Below, one piece after another: positions 7,731 through 16,724 of a DNA stretch of 51,717 nt. Below the pieces are notes generated by a model, which saw nothing but the letters and a program-made list of their open reading frames with translations, did not search any database and was not told the DNA's origin. Location of the stretch: assembly GCA_043798715.1 (NCBI GenBank), contig JAZDOK010000067.1, positions 1-51,717 of the forward strand, written 5' to 3'. A program made the position numbers and the translations under genes. Position 1 is the first letter of the stretch, and the number at the start of each line of letters is the position of its first letter. The stretch is from JAZDOK01 sp043798715 (lineage in GTDB: Bacteria; Vulcanimicrobiota; JAZDOK01).

Positions 7731-8168
7731 TTAGAAAGGAAGTTCTTCCATGTCAAGGGAGCCCAGATGGTCCTCTTCAGGCATCTGCGGGTAGCGATCA
7801 GTTTCCTGATGGGTCTCGGGCGCCCCCTGGGCGGCGCCTTTAACAGGACGGTCCAGCATCTGCATGACGTCCGCGACGACTTCGAAGGCCTTGACCTTCT
7901 TTCCCTCGTTGTTTTCATACTGGCGCGTCTGCAGGCGGCCGTCAATGGCGATTAATTTGCCCTTGGTCAGATACTGGGAGCAAATCTCAGCCAGCTTCTG
8001 CCAGGCCACGATGTTGATGAAATCCGCCTCGCGTTCCCCTTTTGCGTTGGGCCGCGGGCGATCAACAGCCAGGGTGAAATTGGCCACCGCCTTCCCGCTG
8101 GGCGTGTAACGCAGTTCGGGATCCGCGGTCAACCTTCCGATCAGGATGATCTTGTTATAGCTGGCCAT
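7731..8168 (-). CDS. ssb: Single-stranded DNA-binding protein
   Basis: 145 residues. The OB fold occupies about residues 1-105 (YNKIILIGRLTADPELRYTPSGKAVANFTLAVDR). A short acidic linker leads to the tip DMEELPF, the conserved C-terminal interaction peptide for replication and repair partners. It lies between rpsF and rpsR, the classical position. AAGGGGG precedes the ATG. It is somewhat shorter than the E. coli protein because the disordered linker is brief. Confidence 0.96.
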   Translation of the reverse strand: MASYNKIILIGRLTADPELRYTPSGKAVANFTLAVDRPRPNAKGEREADFINIVAWQKLAEICSQYLTKGKLIAIDGRLQTRQYENNEGKKVKAFEVVADVMQMLDRPVKGAAQGAPETHQETDRYPQMPEEDHLGSLDMEELPF

Positions 8169-8187
8169 TTGAAACCCCCTTCGTTCT

Positions 8188-8472
8188 TCAGTTGGAACGC
8201 AGCATCAGGCTCTTCACAATTCCATCGCTGAGCTTCATCACTCTTGCCAGCTCAGCGGCGGTCTCAGGGGATGCTTTGAAGCGCATGATGTAATAGAACC
8301 CTTCCGTGAAACCGTTGATTTCATAGGCAAGCCGCTTCTTGCCCCAGGCGTCCAATCCCGCGATTTCCCCGCCCATAGTCCTGACCTGCTCGGAAAATTT
8401 CTCGGTTAGCGCACCTAAGGCTTCCTCAGACAGGTTGGGATCCAGGATGTAGGCGACCTCATAGTTTACCAT
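8188..8472 (-). CDS. rpsF: Ribosomal protein bS6
   Basis: 94 residues, the usual length of bS6. The start MVNYEVAYILDPNLSEEALG and the segment WGKKRLAYEINGFTEGFYYIMRF are family hallmarks. It is the first gene of the rpsF-ssb-rpsR-rplI-dnaB operon and is preceded by a structured leader and a good promoter. The ribosome-binding site is GAGAGGAGAG. Confidence 0.97.
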   Translation of the reverse strand: MVNYEVAYILDPNLSEEALGALTEKFSEQVRTMGGEIAGLDAWGKKRLAYEINGFTEGFYYIMRFKASPETAAELARVMKLSDGIVKSLMLRSN

Positions 8473-8499
8473 TGCGTCTCTCCTCTCATGGCCCTATGT

Positions 8500-8516
8500 C
8501 TCCCCGTGGCGGGGAG
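8500..8516 (-). promoter_or_regulatory. Leader hairpin of rpsF, possible S6:S18 control element
   Basis: In the 66-base leader of rpsF, CTCCCC and GGGGAG form a strong stem around loop GCCAC; an outer CCCT/AGGG pairing extends it through an internal loop. In other bacteria the S6:S18 complex binds a structured rpsF leader to repress the operon. The location fits; identity as that element is inference. Confidence 0.4.
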
Positions 8517-8537
8517 CAAGAGGGATATTACCACGAC

Positions 8538-8566
8538 ATTATATCACTAATCTTCAAAAAACTCAA
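8538..8566 (-). promoter_or_regulatory. Promoter of the rpsF operon
   Basis: On the minus strand TTGAGT (8561-8566) and a perfect TATAAT (8538-8543) are separated by 17 bases. The -35 box lies inside the last codons of obgE, so the operon can be expressed independently of obgE. Confidence 0.7.
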
Positions 8567-9830
8567 ATTCAAAACCGGAAATGACCACCATGTCCCCCGT
8601 GCGGGCGCCATGGCGCTTAAGTTCGTCCTCCAGGCCCGCTCCCCTGAGCTTGCGCTGGAGGTAGGCAACGGCCTCGTCGTTATCCAAATTAGTCATGGCC
8701 ACCAGGCGTTCGAGTCTTTTCCCCTGGACCACATAAGCCCCATCCCGGCAACTCACGGTAAAGCCCTCTTCATCCGGTTTTAAAACCGGGACCGATTCGG
8801 GCGCCTTCTCCTCCGGAGGCAGTGATATGAAAACGTCCTCCAGGGTTCGAACGAAATCCTCAACCCCCTCACGGGAGAGAGCCGAGACGGCGCAGCCCCT
8901 GAGTTTGCGGACGGCGAGCGCTTTCTCAAAGGCGGGCCAGGAGGCCTTCCCCTCGGGGAGATCCAGCTTGTTGCCGACGACCAGATCCGGACGTTTCAGA
9001 AGATCCTCATCGAAGCTTCCAAGTTCTTCCCGCAAAACTTCATATTGTTCCAGGGGATTTTCCGCAGAGATTAAAGAGAGATCCACCAGATAAACAAGGA
9101 GCCTCGTCCGTCTGACATGGCGTAGAAAGGCGTGCCCAAGACCGGCTCCCCGGTGCGCTCCCCGTATGAGTCCTGGAATATCGGCCACCACGATTCGCTG
9201 CATGTTGCGAAGCGTAAGGACCCCCAGGTTGGGAGTCAGCGTAGTGAAAGGATACGGAGCGATCCTGGGTTGGGCGGCGGAAATAGCGGCAAGGAGCGTG
9301 GATTTGCCGGCGTTGGGAAAACCGATAATACCCACCTGGGCCAGAAGGCGAAGTTCCAGTTCAATTACGACTTCCTCCCCCGGCTCACCATTTTCAGCCA
9401 TCAGGGGAGCTTTATGCGTCGAGCTTTTGAAGTGAACGTTTCCCCTCCCGCCGCGGCCTCCCTTTGCGGCCAGTACCCGCTCTCCGGGACGCATGAGATC
9501 CCCTATCAATTCCCCGTTTTCGGCATTACGGACCAACGTTCCCATGGGCACCCGCAACACCACGTCCTCGGCGTCCCTTCCGGATTTGCGGGAACTGGAG
9601 CCGTGCGCGCCGTGGCGGGCCTTGAAGTGCTTCTTGAAACGATAATCCGCCAGGGTCTGTACATTCTCGTCGGCCTCGACGAAAATACTGCCCCCCCGGC
9701 CGCCGTCGCCCCCGTCCGGACCGCCCCTGGGGACAAACTTCTCCCGCCGGAAGCTCGAACAGCCATTGCCGCCGGCTCCCGCCCTGAGATTGATTTTTTT
9801 TGCTTCGTCCAAAAAACTTTTTATTTCCAA
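8547..9830 (-). CDS. obgE: GTPase ObgE/CgtA
   Basis: About 427 residues. I place the start at TTG 9830, 7 bases after GGTGGG, because the family begins just before the Obg fold; a TTG at 9845 and GTG at 9842 are in frame upstream. The glycine-rich Obg domain (AGAGGNG, GGPDGGDGGRGG) fills residues 1-155. The GTPase domain follows with G1 GFPNAGKST, DIPGLI as G3 and NKLDL as G4. A C-terminal OCT domain (about 350-427) is present, which not all Obg proteins have. Obg acts in 50S assembly and stress signalling. It follows rpmA, as is common. Confidence 0.96.
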   Translation of the reverse strand: MEIKSFLDEAKKINLRAGAGGNGCSSFRREKFVPRGGPDGGDGGRGGSIFVEADENVQTLADYRFKKHFKARHGAHGSSSRKSGRDAEDVVLRVPMGTLVRNAENGELIGDLMRPGERVLAAKGGRGGRGNVHFKSSTHKAPLMAENGEPGEEVVIELELRLLAQVGIIGFPNAGKSTLLAAISAAQPRIAPYPFTTLTPNLGVLTLRNMQRIVVADIPGLIRGAHRGAGLGHAFLRHVRRTRLLVYLVDLSLISAENPLEQYEVLREELGSFDEDLLKRPDLVVGNKLDLPEGKASWPAFEKALAVRKLRGCAVSALSREGVEDFVRTLEDVFISLPPEEKAPESVPVLKPDEEGFTVSCRDGAYVVQGKRLERLVAMTNLDNDEAVAYLQRKLRGAGLEDELKRHGARTGDMVVISGFEFEFFED

Positions 9831-9906
9831 ATTGATGCCCACCAATAAAAATCCACGGCCTCAGCTCAGACCGCGGATATAATGAAAGTGGAAAGCCCTC
9901 TATATC

Positions 9907-10158
9907 CTAAAGAGGAAGGACGTTCACGAGCTGACGATTATTACGGGTCACAAAATTCATGCGCCCGTCCGCCTTGGCGAACAGCGTATGATCCGAACCC
10001 ATGCCCACGTTCTGGCCGGCCGTAAACTTTGTTCCCTTCTGGCGAATGAGAATATTTCCGGCCTTGACGGCCTGCCCGCCGGATTTTTTCAGACCAAGCC
10101 GCTGAGCGGCGCTGTCTCTTCCATTCCTCGTGCTCCCCAGACCCTTTTTATGTGCCAT
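9907..10158 (-). CDS. rpmA: Ribosomal protein bL27
   Basis: 83 residues, beginning MAHKKGLGSTRNGRDSAAQRLG, the conserved N-terminal tail that reaches the peptidyl-transferase centre. GGNILIRQKGTKF-like and HTLFAKADG motifs are intact. No cleavable N-terminal extension as in Firmicutes is present. Its usual partner rplU (bL21) is not adjacent: a promoter lies directly upstream and then a protease-like gene. rplU must be elsewhere in the genome. Confidence 0.97.
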   Translation of the reverse strand: MAHKKGLGSTRNGRDSAAQRLGLKKSGGQAVKAGNILIRQKGTKFTAGQNVGMGSDHTLFAKADGRMNFVTRNNRQLVNVLPL

Positions 10159-10186
10159 GTTGATATACCTCCCTTACTACCGCCAG

Positions 10187-10215
10187 ATTATAACATACCT
10201 TCTTTTATTTTTCAA
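10187..10215 (-). promoter_or_regulatory. Promoter of rpmA-obgE
   Basis: On the minus strand TTGAAA (10210-10215), a 17-base spacer and a perfect TATAAT (10187-10192). The rpmA start codon follows 29 bases after the -10 box, with GGGAGG as ribosome-binding site. Confidence 0.8.
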
Positions 10216-10264
10216 GCAAACAAATTGAGGAAGAATCAAATCATGAGAGAAAAACCTCGTGTCA

Positions 10265-11584
10265 TCAGAAAGCTTCAAGCGCTTTCTTAAGTTGAATATC
10301 CTCCTTTGATTCGAACGGAATGAAAGGATCCATCGGCACCTCAAGATCCGGCTTTACAGTCTCCTTCTCAAATATTTTTCCTTCAGACAGCCGGTAGTAG
10401 CTGGTTACGATTTTAAGAGCGCTGCCGTCGTTTAAAGGGAGCACCTCTTCCACCTTCATCTTCGCCGTGGATGGCATTCCGACTATTCTGGCCCGCCCCT
10501 GCTCCTTGAGAATTGCGGCCAGTATCATGCCGCTTCTGGATGTGTTTTCATTTATCAGGACTACCAGAGGCAGATCCGAATAATTTCCCCCCTCTGATTT
10601 GTAAATCATCCTGCCGGCCCGGGTGATTTTGGTAACGATGCGTTTGTCTGCGGGAATGAGTTTCTGACAGAGCTTCACAGGTCCCTCGATGCTGCCGGCG
10701 CTGTTGCGGACATCCATAACCAGCCTCTTCATCCCCTTGGCCTTAAGACCGGCAATGACGTCCCCGATCTCAAATTCCACCCTGTCGCCCAGGTAGGCCG
10801 GATAAATATATCCGGTCCGGCTGTCCAGCATGGAGAAATAAAGGGTCTTGGGGTTGGGATTTATCCAGACTCTCTCGAGGGTGACTGTAATCGGTGGCGC
10901 TGCGCCCCGGCGCTCAAGCGATACTTTGACACGGGTTCCGATCATCCCGCGGATTTTTCTTCCCAGGGCCTCGTATTCCCACCCCTTGACGCTCTCCCCT
11001 TCAACCTCGACAATGCGGTCGCCGGGAAGTATTCCGCTCTTCTGTGCCGGAAATCCATCCAGCGTACAGATGACGACATAGAAGCCGTCCGCGTCCTTTT
11101 CCTCTGTCACATACATACCGGTGCCCCCTATTTTGTGGGGGTCCGTGCCGAAATCCTTATCGTAATCCTCAGGCGAAAGGTAGCGGCACTGTGGCTCGTG
11201 CAGGGCGGCTATGAGCCCCTTTAGAGCGGCATCGTTTAATTCTCTCCTCGATGCTTTTCCCGTTGCAAGAATCTTATTAAAACATTTCTCCAGGGACAGG
11301 ATGTCCTCGTGAAGAGAACCGCTTAAGACGATTTTTGAAAGGTCGCAATCAGGCTCCTTCTTTTCGGCCATGAAATCTTCCGTCCCGGAAATAAGACCCT
11401 GGTAAAGATCGCGAAGCTCCACTTTTTCTATGTAATCCTGGCTGATAACCTGTACGGCTTCTTCAATCACGCCGATATCGGTGGCATTTATCTTCTGGGC
11501 CTGCAAGGAGGCGGCGGATGAAAAGAGCAGGAAAACTCCCAGAAACACAAGTCCGCACGTTTTTAAAAGCACAGTCCTCAACAT
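10265..11584 (-). CDS. S41 (C-terminal processing) protease-like protein, altered active site
   Basis: 439 residues with a signal peptide (about 1-29). A PDZ domain spans about 150-225 (GGTGMYV, GILPGDRIVEVEG), followed by an S41/Tsp-type protease domain up to about 420. In Ctp proteases the nucleophile lies in SASASE, 25 residues before the catalytic Lys in TFGKG. Here the aligned segment is NENTSRSG (345-352) and the Lys is K375 in PSTAK, so the nucleophile column holds R350 with Ser on each side. The protein may be inactive or use a shifted Ser. It is periplasmic and follows the propeller/transglutaminase-like gene by 11 bases, so they form an operon. Confidence 0.8.
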   Translation of the reverse strand: MLRTVLLKTCGLVFLGVFLLFSSAASLQAQKINATDIGVIEEAVQVISQDYIEKVELRDLYQGLISGTEDFMAEKKEPDCDLSKIVLSGSLHEDILSLEKCFNKILATGKASRRELNDAALKGLIAALHEPQCRYLSPEDYDKDFGTDPHKIGGTGMYVTEEKDADGFYVVICTLDGFPAQKSGILPGDRIVEVEGESVKGWEYEALGRKIRGMIGTRVKVSLERRGAAPPITVTLERVWINPNPKTLYFSMLDSRTGYIYPAYLGDRVEFEIGDVIAGLKAKGMKRLVMDVRNSAGSIEGPVKLCQKLIPADKRIVTKITRAGRMIYKSEGGNYSDLPLVVLINENTSRSGMILAAILKEQGRARIVGMPSTAKMKVEEVLPLNDGSALKIVTSYYRLSEGKIFEKETVKPDLEVPMDPFIPFESKEDIQLKKALEAF

Positions 11585-11595
11585 GTCCTTCCTCC

Positions 11596-13485
11596 CTATT
11601 TATTGGTGTTCAGGCGAATGTTCTCGATAATGAGAAAATCACCTGCCCGGCGGGCGATAAACTCCCAGGCAAGCACGTTCTTGATATCGTAACGGTTGGT
11701 GGCGTTATATTTGAGATAACGCCACGGGCGGATCTTGATGTCTTCTCCGTTCTCTTTCCTGAGAACCAGGTAGCTCAGATGGCCTTCCTTCTTAAAGAAG
11801 CCGAGGACCCCTTTCCCGAGAGGAAGGAGGGCCTCCCGGGGCGGATTATCCGTGGTCGCAGGTCTTACGACCATCAGAGCGAACTCAGATAACTTTTCCG
11901 GGACCAGAAGTTCCCGGGAATTTACGGGCCTGGAGTAGAAGGCCTCGACATTGGGATTCCAGGAGAGAGGGGAATTCTTCTCGCCCCATCCGGTAAAGCC
12001 CGTCACAACCTGATCTTGAGTGATTCCCGTTTTAGGTAGAGAAAGACGGTGAAAAGTTGTCCAGGCATAGTCGTAGAGAGGGTGGGTGATCTCGACGGGA
12101 ATCCAGCCCGGGCCGTTTATCCAGAGTTCATCCCAGGACCTTCCGTCGAAAACGACCCTGGCGGGTATCCCGGCCAGGCGGGCCATGGCGGCAAAAAGCT
12201 GCGCCTTGGTATAGGCATCTCCTATATTTTTTCTGAGCGCCCCGGTCAGATCGAAAGAAAAGGTATCAATACAGGAGGACAGAGGTTTCTCTAAAAGGCG
12301 TTCCCCTGCGTAATCATAGGCCATCATCTGGAAAAGAGGAGAGAGGGCGATATCCTTGGCGGTCTTCAGCATGTCCCCTTTGGAGGAGGGTTGGATGGCG
12401 TTCTGGACCAGATCTGTCAGTTCCGGATTCGTCGGGAGAAGGTCCTCCCGGTTCGACAGGTATTTGCTGACTTCAGGCGGATATTCTCCGGGAAAAGGAT
12501 AAGACTTGCTTTGATCGAAGGCCGGGAAAAGCCCGCCCAGACCCCGGCAGACTCCGCAGGTCAGTATTTGGGCTTTGGAAAAATCACCGGAGACCTCCAG
12601 CCATTCGTTTCCCTCCGGATCACCAGCCAGAATGTATTCCGGATTCAAAGTATTCCATCCCTTATCCAGCCACAACAGCGTATAGGTCCAGGCATATGGA
12701 ACATAGTGTTCTAGAGGCAGAAAAACTTTCAGCGAAACCCTGCTGTTATCGTCATCCTTTTTCTGCCACTCAGTTCTGGTGATCCTGTAGGGGAATTCGG
12801 AAGGATCGATTTTATCCTTCCAGGTGCCTCTCCGGAGGCGTTCCACCTTATCCCAGTCGAAGGGCGTGTAAAACCTGCGCCCCAGCAACCTGAATGCAAA
12901 CGGATCCTCATTCGTGAGAGGGGATGATATGGTTTCCCAATCAGATTTGGATTGGGTCCACCTGTTATCGAAACCCATTTCATAGACCGAATCGTCGGCC
13001 ATGCGGAGGTATTTATGTCGGCCCCTGTTCATGGCCAGGTCTACCGCCTCAAGCTCAGGGAGTCCCTCCATTGAAATCTCCCGGCAGACGCCGCTTCGGC
13101 TAAGCGTTAAGATTCCCCTGGAAGTCAAAAACCAGATGCTGCCCGCGTCGTTCCTCAAGGCCTCGGCGGCGGCGATGGGTTCAAAGGCAAGCGCCTTTAC
13201 GCCCAGGCTTTTCTCCTGCCCGGGGAGAGTCACCCGGATAAGTGAATCGCTGAAATTAACGACTGAGAGGCCGTCCTCCGAACCCACCCATACGAATCCC
13301 CCGGGATCCACCATCAGGCACTGGATGGATTGAAGATTGAAATTGTTTTCAGCCAGAACCGTCTTGACCGGTTTTTTAAACTCCCGCAAGACATTCTCGC
13401 CTGAAACCTGGCCAAAAGAAAGCCCGCCTGAGCAAAGGACAGCGATAAATATTCCCAGGAAGAGCCGGATTAATTTATTTTTCAT
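11596..13485 (-). CDS. Secreted propeller-like protein with a degenerate transglutaminase-like domain
   Basis: 629 residues with an N-terminal signal peptide (about 1-25). Residues 50-170 contain propeller-like strands (MVDPGGFVWVGSEDGLSV, GSIWFLTSRGILTLSRSG) as in sensor-kinase input blades. Residues 415-480 fit the transglutaminase-like core (AQLFAAMARLAGIPARVV, then ELWINGPGWIPVEIT). All three catalytic columns are changed: Cys is A424, His is R449 and Asp is E465. It is therefore probably a binding, not catalytic, fold. It lies upstream of the S41-like gene in one operon; the pair may act together on periplasmic protein or peptidoglycan substrates. Confidence 0.7.
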   Translation of the reverse strand: MKNKLIRLFLGIFIAVLCSGGLSFGQVSGENVLREFKKPVKTVLAENNFNLQSIQCLMVDPGGFVWVGSEDGLSVVNFSDSLIRVTLPGQEKSLGVKALAFEPIAAAEALRNDAGSIWFLTSRGILTLSRSGVCREISMEGLPELEAVDLAMNRGRHKYLRMADDSVYEMGFDNRWTQSKSDWETISSPLTNEDPFAFRLLGRRFYTPFDWDKVERLRRGTWKDKIDPSEFPYRITRTEWQKKDDDNSRVSLKVFLPLEHYVPYAWTYTLLWLDKGWNTLNPEYILAGDPEGNEWLEVSGDFSKAQILTCGVCRGLGGLFPAFDQSKSYPFPGEYPPEVSKYLSNREDLLPTNPELTDLVQNAIQPSSKGDMLKTAKDIALSPLFQMMAYDYAGERLLEKPLSSCIDTFSFDLTGALRKNIGDAYTKAQLFAAMARLAGIPARVVFDGRSWDELWINGPGWIPVEITHPLYDYAWTTFHRLSLPKTGITQDQVVTGFTGWGEKNSPLSWNPNVEAFYSRPVNSRELLVPEKLSEFALMVVRPATTDNPPREALLPLGKGVLGFFKKEGHLSYLVLRKENGEDIKIRPWRYLKYNATNRYDIKNVLAWEFIARRAGDFLIIENIRLNTNK

Positions 13486-13556
13486 AACATTCTCCCTTCA
13501 ACAAGGCTGCCTTGTAGTCTTCTCTTCTTATGAAAAAAATCCTAGGCAGGTTTGAA

Positions 13557-13588
13557 GAAAGAAAAATGCTGCCTTCCGGTAGCGGCAG
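13557..13588 (-). terminator. Intrinsic terminator of the efflux operon
   Basis: On the minus strand, CTGCC (13569-13573 complement) pairs with GGCAG across a 10-base inner part that can pair further. It is followed by a T-rich stretch, seen as A-rich at 13557-13566. It lies 26 bases after the RND stop codon. Confidence 0.55.
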
Positions 13589-13613
13589 GAGGAAAAACTA
13601 TCAGGTCTTAACT

Positions 13614-16600
13614 TCAGGGAACTTCAGGGTGCGCACCCTCGTCCCGGGTGAGGCCCAGGCGTCGGCTGAGATCGTCCAGGAGGGTGTAAACCACGGGAAC
13701 TACCAGCAGGGTGAGGGCGGTGGAGGTGAGAAGTCCACCGATGACCGCCTTGGCCAGGGGGACAAACATCTCCGACCCTTCCTTTATCCCAAGGGCCATG
13801 GGGATCATGGCCAGAACTGTGGCTGAGGCAGTCATAAGTATGGGGCGTAACCGGACGGGTCCGGCCGTAAGGATGGCCTCCTTCCGGGACATACCCCGGC
13901 CCCTCAGGATGATGATATAGTTAACGAGAAGGATGGAGTTCGAGATCACGATACCGGTCAGCATTATGAGTCCCAGAATAACCGTGATGCCCAGATTTTC
14001 CCGAAAGAGAATGAGGGCGAGGGAAACGCCGATCATCTCAAGAGGAACTGCCATCATGATGGTGAGCGGGTGAATGAATGATTCAAATTGGCAGGCCAGG
14101 ATGACATAGACCAGAATGAAACCCATGGCCAGGGAGCTCCAGAGATCGCCGAAGGCTTCCTGGCGATCTTTCTCCTCTCCGCCCATCTCCCAGGTATAGC
14201 CATCCGGTAAGGTCATACTTGATAGAGCGCGGGTGATGTCCATGATGCATGCCCCCGAGGGGCGTCCGGACAAAGATGCCTGGACGCTCACGTAGCGGGT
14301 GCGATCCTGGCGGGAAATTTCGGTGGGGCCCCCTTCCAGTTTGATGGTGGAAATCTCTCTTAAAGGGATGCGGATTCCCTTGGGGGTAAGAATAGAGATG
14401 TTTTTTACATCTTCAAGGCTTCCTCGCTGGGATTCCGGGAGCCGTACGGTTATATCAAATTCCTTGCCGGCTTCCTTGAATTTCGTAGCGTCCTCGCCGT
14501 TTACCAGCGTTCGAAGCGTGAGGGCCACCTGAGCCAGGTTCAGTCCCAGGTGAGCAGCCTTTACCCGATCCATTACAACACGGTATTCGGGGTTCCCGGC
14601 CCTCCAGTTGAGATCAGCGTCAATAATGCCGGGGACGTTCTCCACGACTTTCTTAACGCTGAGCCCGAGTTGGCTCAGGATGTTCAAGTTGTCCCCCTTG
14701 ATGATAACCTCAATGGGTTTGCCGCTCGAGAGCGATTCTTGTGCTTCGATCCGGATGGTGGCACCGGGAATTTTTTTAAGTTCGGGGTGTATCTCGTCCT
14801 GTATCATGAAGATGGAGCGCTTTCTCTGCTTGGAAGGGACAAGGTAGAAGGTGACTCCACCCATCCGGGACTTTTCCTGGTCGGCTCCCATGGACATCGT
14901 GCCGCTTGGAGATTTTCCCGCGTCGGCGATCATGTCCCTCATTTCCGGGATGCTTTTCCGGATGATCTCTTCCACCTGACGGACGACGTCGTCCGTACGC
15001 TGAAGAGAACTCCCAATCGGCGTTTCTATGGTGATTGCGCCTCTTCCGTGATCCATTTTCGGGGCCATCTCGACCTGAACGAAGAGGCCCATCATGACAA
15101 GGCTGACGACGAAGATGGCAAAGGTGGAAACAACGACGGTTCTTCTATGTCCCAGCGCCCATTCCAGGAGGAGACGATATCGCGCGTCGAGCTTTTTCCA
15201 GAATTCATTCCAGGAATTCAGGATCCGGCCAAGGAGCCCCGTTTTCCTTTCCCGGCTGCCCACGGATATCAGACGGGCGGAGAGCATGGGGATGACCGTG
15301 ATGGCCACGACGAGCGAGCAGATCAGAGCGAAGGCGAAGGTCCAGGAAAGGGGAGTGAAGATTTGCCCGACAAAGCCCTTGACCAGGAAAAGGGGAAGGA
15401 AGACCGAGATGGTGGTAAAAGTGGAGGCCAGTACCGCCAGGCCCACTTCTTGGGCTCCATCGATGGCGGCCTGCATGCGGGGTTTGCCCATCTCCATGTG
15501 ACGGTGGATATTTTCGAGGACGACGATGGAGTCGTCCACGATGCGGCCTATTCCGAGGGTAAATCCCGCCAGGGTGATCATATTGATACTGAGATGGCGG
15601 AAGTACATGAGTATGAAGGTGGCAATGATGGAGGTGGGAATGGAGAGGGCGATAATCAGGGTGGAGCGTCCCGAGGCCAGGAACAGGAAGATGATGGCGA
15701 TTGCCAGGAGGGCTCCTTCAACGGCCTCTTCCTTCATGTTGTCAATGGCGTTCTTGATATACTCGGACTGGTCGAAAACGGCCAGGAGTTTCGTCCCCGA
15801 TGGAAGGTTCTGGTTTATTCCTATTAATGCCTCCCGGACGGCATCGCAGACCCGGACTACGTTGGCGTCGCTGTTTCTACGGATATCAAGGGTCACGCAG
15901 GGTTGTCCGTTCAGACGCGACTTGGATTTTATCTCCTTGAAAGTATCTTTTACGAGCGCAACATCTCTCAGATAGACGGGCTTGTTACCCGCCATACCAA
16001 CCAGGATGGTCGGCAGATCTTCAACGGCTTTAAATTCGCCGACGGTACGGACTTGAAATTCAAGCTTGGTTGTGGTGAGTTTTCCGCCGGGCAGGTTGAT
16101 GTTTTCCGCCTGGAGCGCCGAAACTACCTGCTGGATGGGAAGGTTGTACTTTTCGAGCTTATCCCGATCAACTTCTACGATAATGTTTCGTTCGAGTCCG
16201 CCCGTAATAGTGACGGAGGCTACACCCGCTACACGCTCGAGGTCCTTTTTGATATCCTGGTCGGCGATCGTCCGAAGCGTCCTCAAATCTTTTTCTCCCG
16301 AAAGCACAAGACGCAGGACTGCCGTGGCGGCCATGTCAGCCTTGACCACGACCGGGGGCTTGGCATCAGAGGGGATTTTACTGCGGGCGGCATCAAGTTT
16401 TTCCCGCACGTTTGAGACAGCCTCGATCATGTTGGTACCGTAACGGAATTCAAGGGCTACGATGGAGAGATTTTCCATTGATGATGAGGAGATCTTTTTA
16501 AGATTACCGATGGTGCCGACAGCCTCTTCAATAGGCTTGGTCACCTGGTCCTCGATTTCCTCCGGACCCACTCCCGGGTAGGCGGTGGAGATGGTCACAA

Positions 16601-16724
16601 CCGGGATGTCCATCTCCGGGAACATGTCAATATTGAGTTTGGCCCCGAGAAAGAGGCCGAGAAGAATAATACCCATAGTGACAATGGCTATGGTGACGGG
16701 ACGTCTGACGGAAAATTCAAACAT
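13614..16724 (-). CDS. RND efflux pump inner-membrane transporter (AcrB/HAE1 type)
   Basis: 1036 residues, full length for an AcrB-type pump. It begins MFEFSVRRPVTIAIVTMGII, the first transmembrane helix, followed by the large periplasmic loop and the second helix set. The proton-relay acids are kept in GRIVDDSIVVLENI (TM4), and TM10 reads GIVISNSILLVNYI. The repeat-symmetric halves and FxxxxxRLRPILMT loop fit the family. It exports drugs, bile-salt-like or lipid compounds using the proton gradient. The start codon overlaps the stop of the adaptor gene (TAATG). No substrate can be assigned. Confidence 0.95.
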   Translation of the reverse strand: MFEFSVRRPVTIAIVTMGIILLGLFLGAKLNIDMFPEMDIPVVTISTAYPGVGPEEIEDQVTKPIEEAVGTIGNLKKISSSSMENLSIVALEFRYGTNMIEAVSNVREKLDAARSKIPSDAKPPVVVKADMAATAVLRLVLSGEKDLRTLRTIADQDIKKDLERVAGVASVTITGGLERNIIVEVDRDKLEKYNLPIQQVVSALQAENINLPGGKLTTTKLEFQVRTVGEFKAVEDLPTILVGMAGNKPVYLRDVALVKDTFKEIKSKSRLNGQPCVTLDIRRNSDANVVRVCDAVREALIGINQNLPSGTKLLAVFDQSEYIKNAIDNMKEEAVEGALLAIAIIFLFLASGRSTLIIALSIPTSIIATFILMYFRHLSINMITLAGFTLGIGRIVDDSIVVLENIHRHMEMGKPRMQAAIDGAQEVGLAVLASTFTTISVFLPLFLVKGFVGQIFTPLSWTFAFALICSLVVAITVIPMLSARLISVGSRERKTGLLGRILNSWNEFWKKLDARYRLLLEWALGHRRTVVVSTFAIFVVSLVMMGLFVQVEMAPKMDHGRGAITIETPIGSSLQRTDDVVRQVEEIIRKSIPEMRDMIADAGKSPSGTMSMGADQEKSRMGGVTFYLVPSKQRKRSIFMIQDEIHPELKKIPGATIRIEAQESLSSGKPIEVIIKGDNLNILSQLGLSVKKVVENVPGIIDADLNWRAGNPEYRVVMDRVKAAHLGLNLAQVALTLRTLVNGEDATKFKEAGKEFDITVRLPESQRGSLEDVKNISILTPKGIRIPLREISTIKLEGGPTEISRQDRTRYVSVQASLSGRPSGACIMDITRALSSMTLPDGYTWEMGGEEKDRQEAFGDLWSSLAMGFILVYVILACQFESFIHPLTIMMAVPLEMIGVSLALILFRENLGITVILGLIMLTGIVISNSILLVNYIIILRGRGMSRKEAILTAGPVRLRPILMTASATVLAMIPMALGIKEGSEMFVPLAKAVIGGLLTSTALTLLVVPVVYTLLDDLSRRLGLTRDEGAHPEVP

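Noticed and set aside
14550..15827. A 425-codon open frame on the plus strand
   Set aside because: It lies wholly antisense to the well-conserved RND pump gene, has no ribosome-binding site or recognisable domain, and its composition mirrors the pump's GC-rich third positions.
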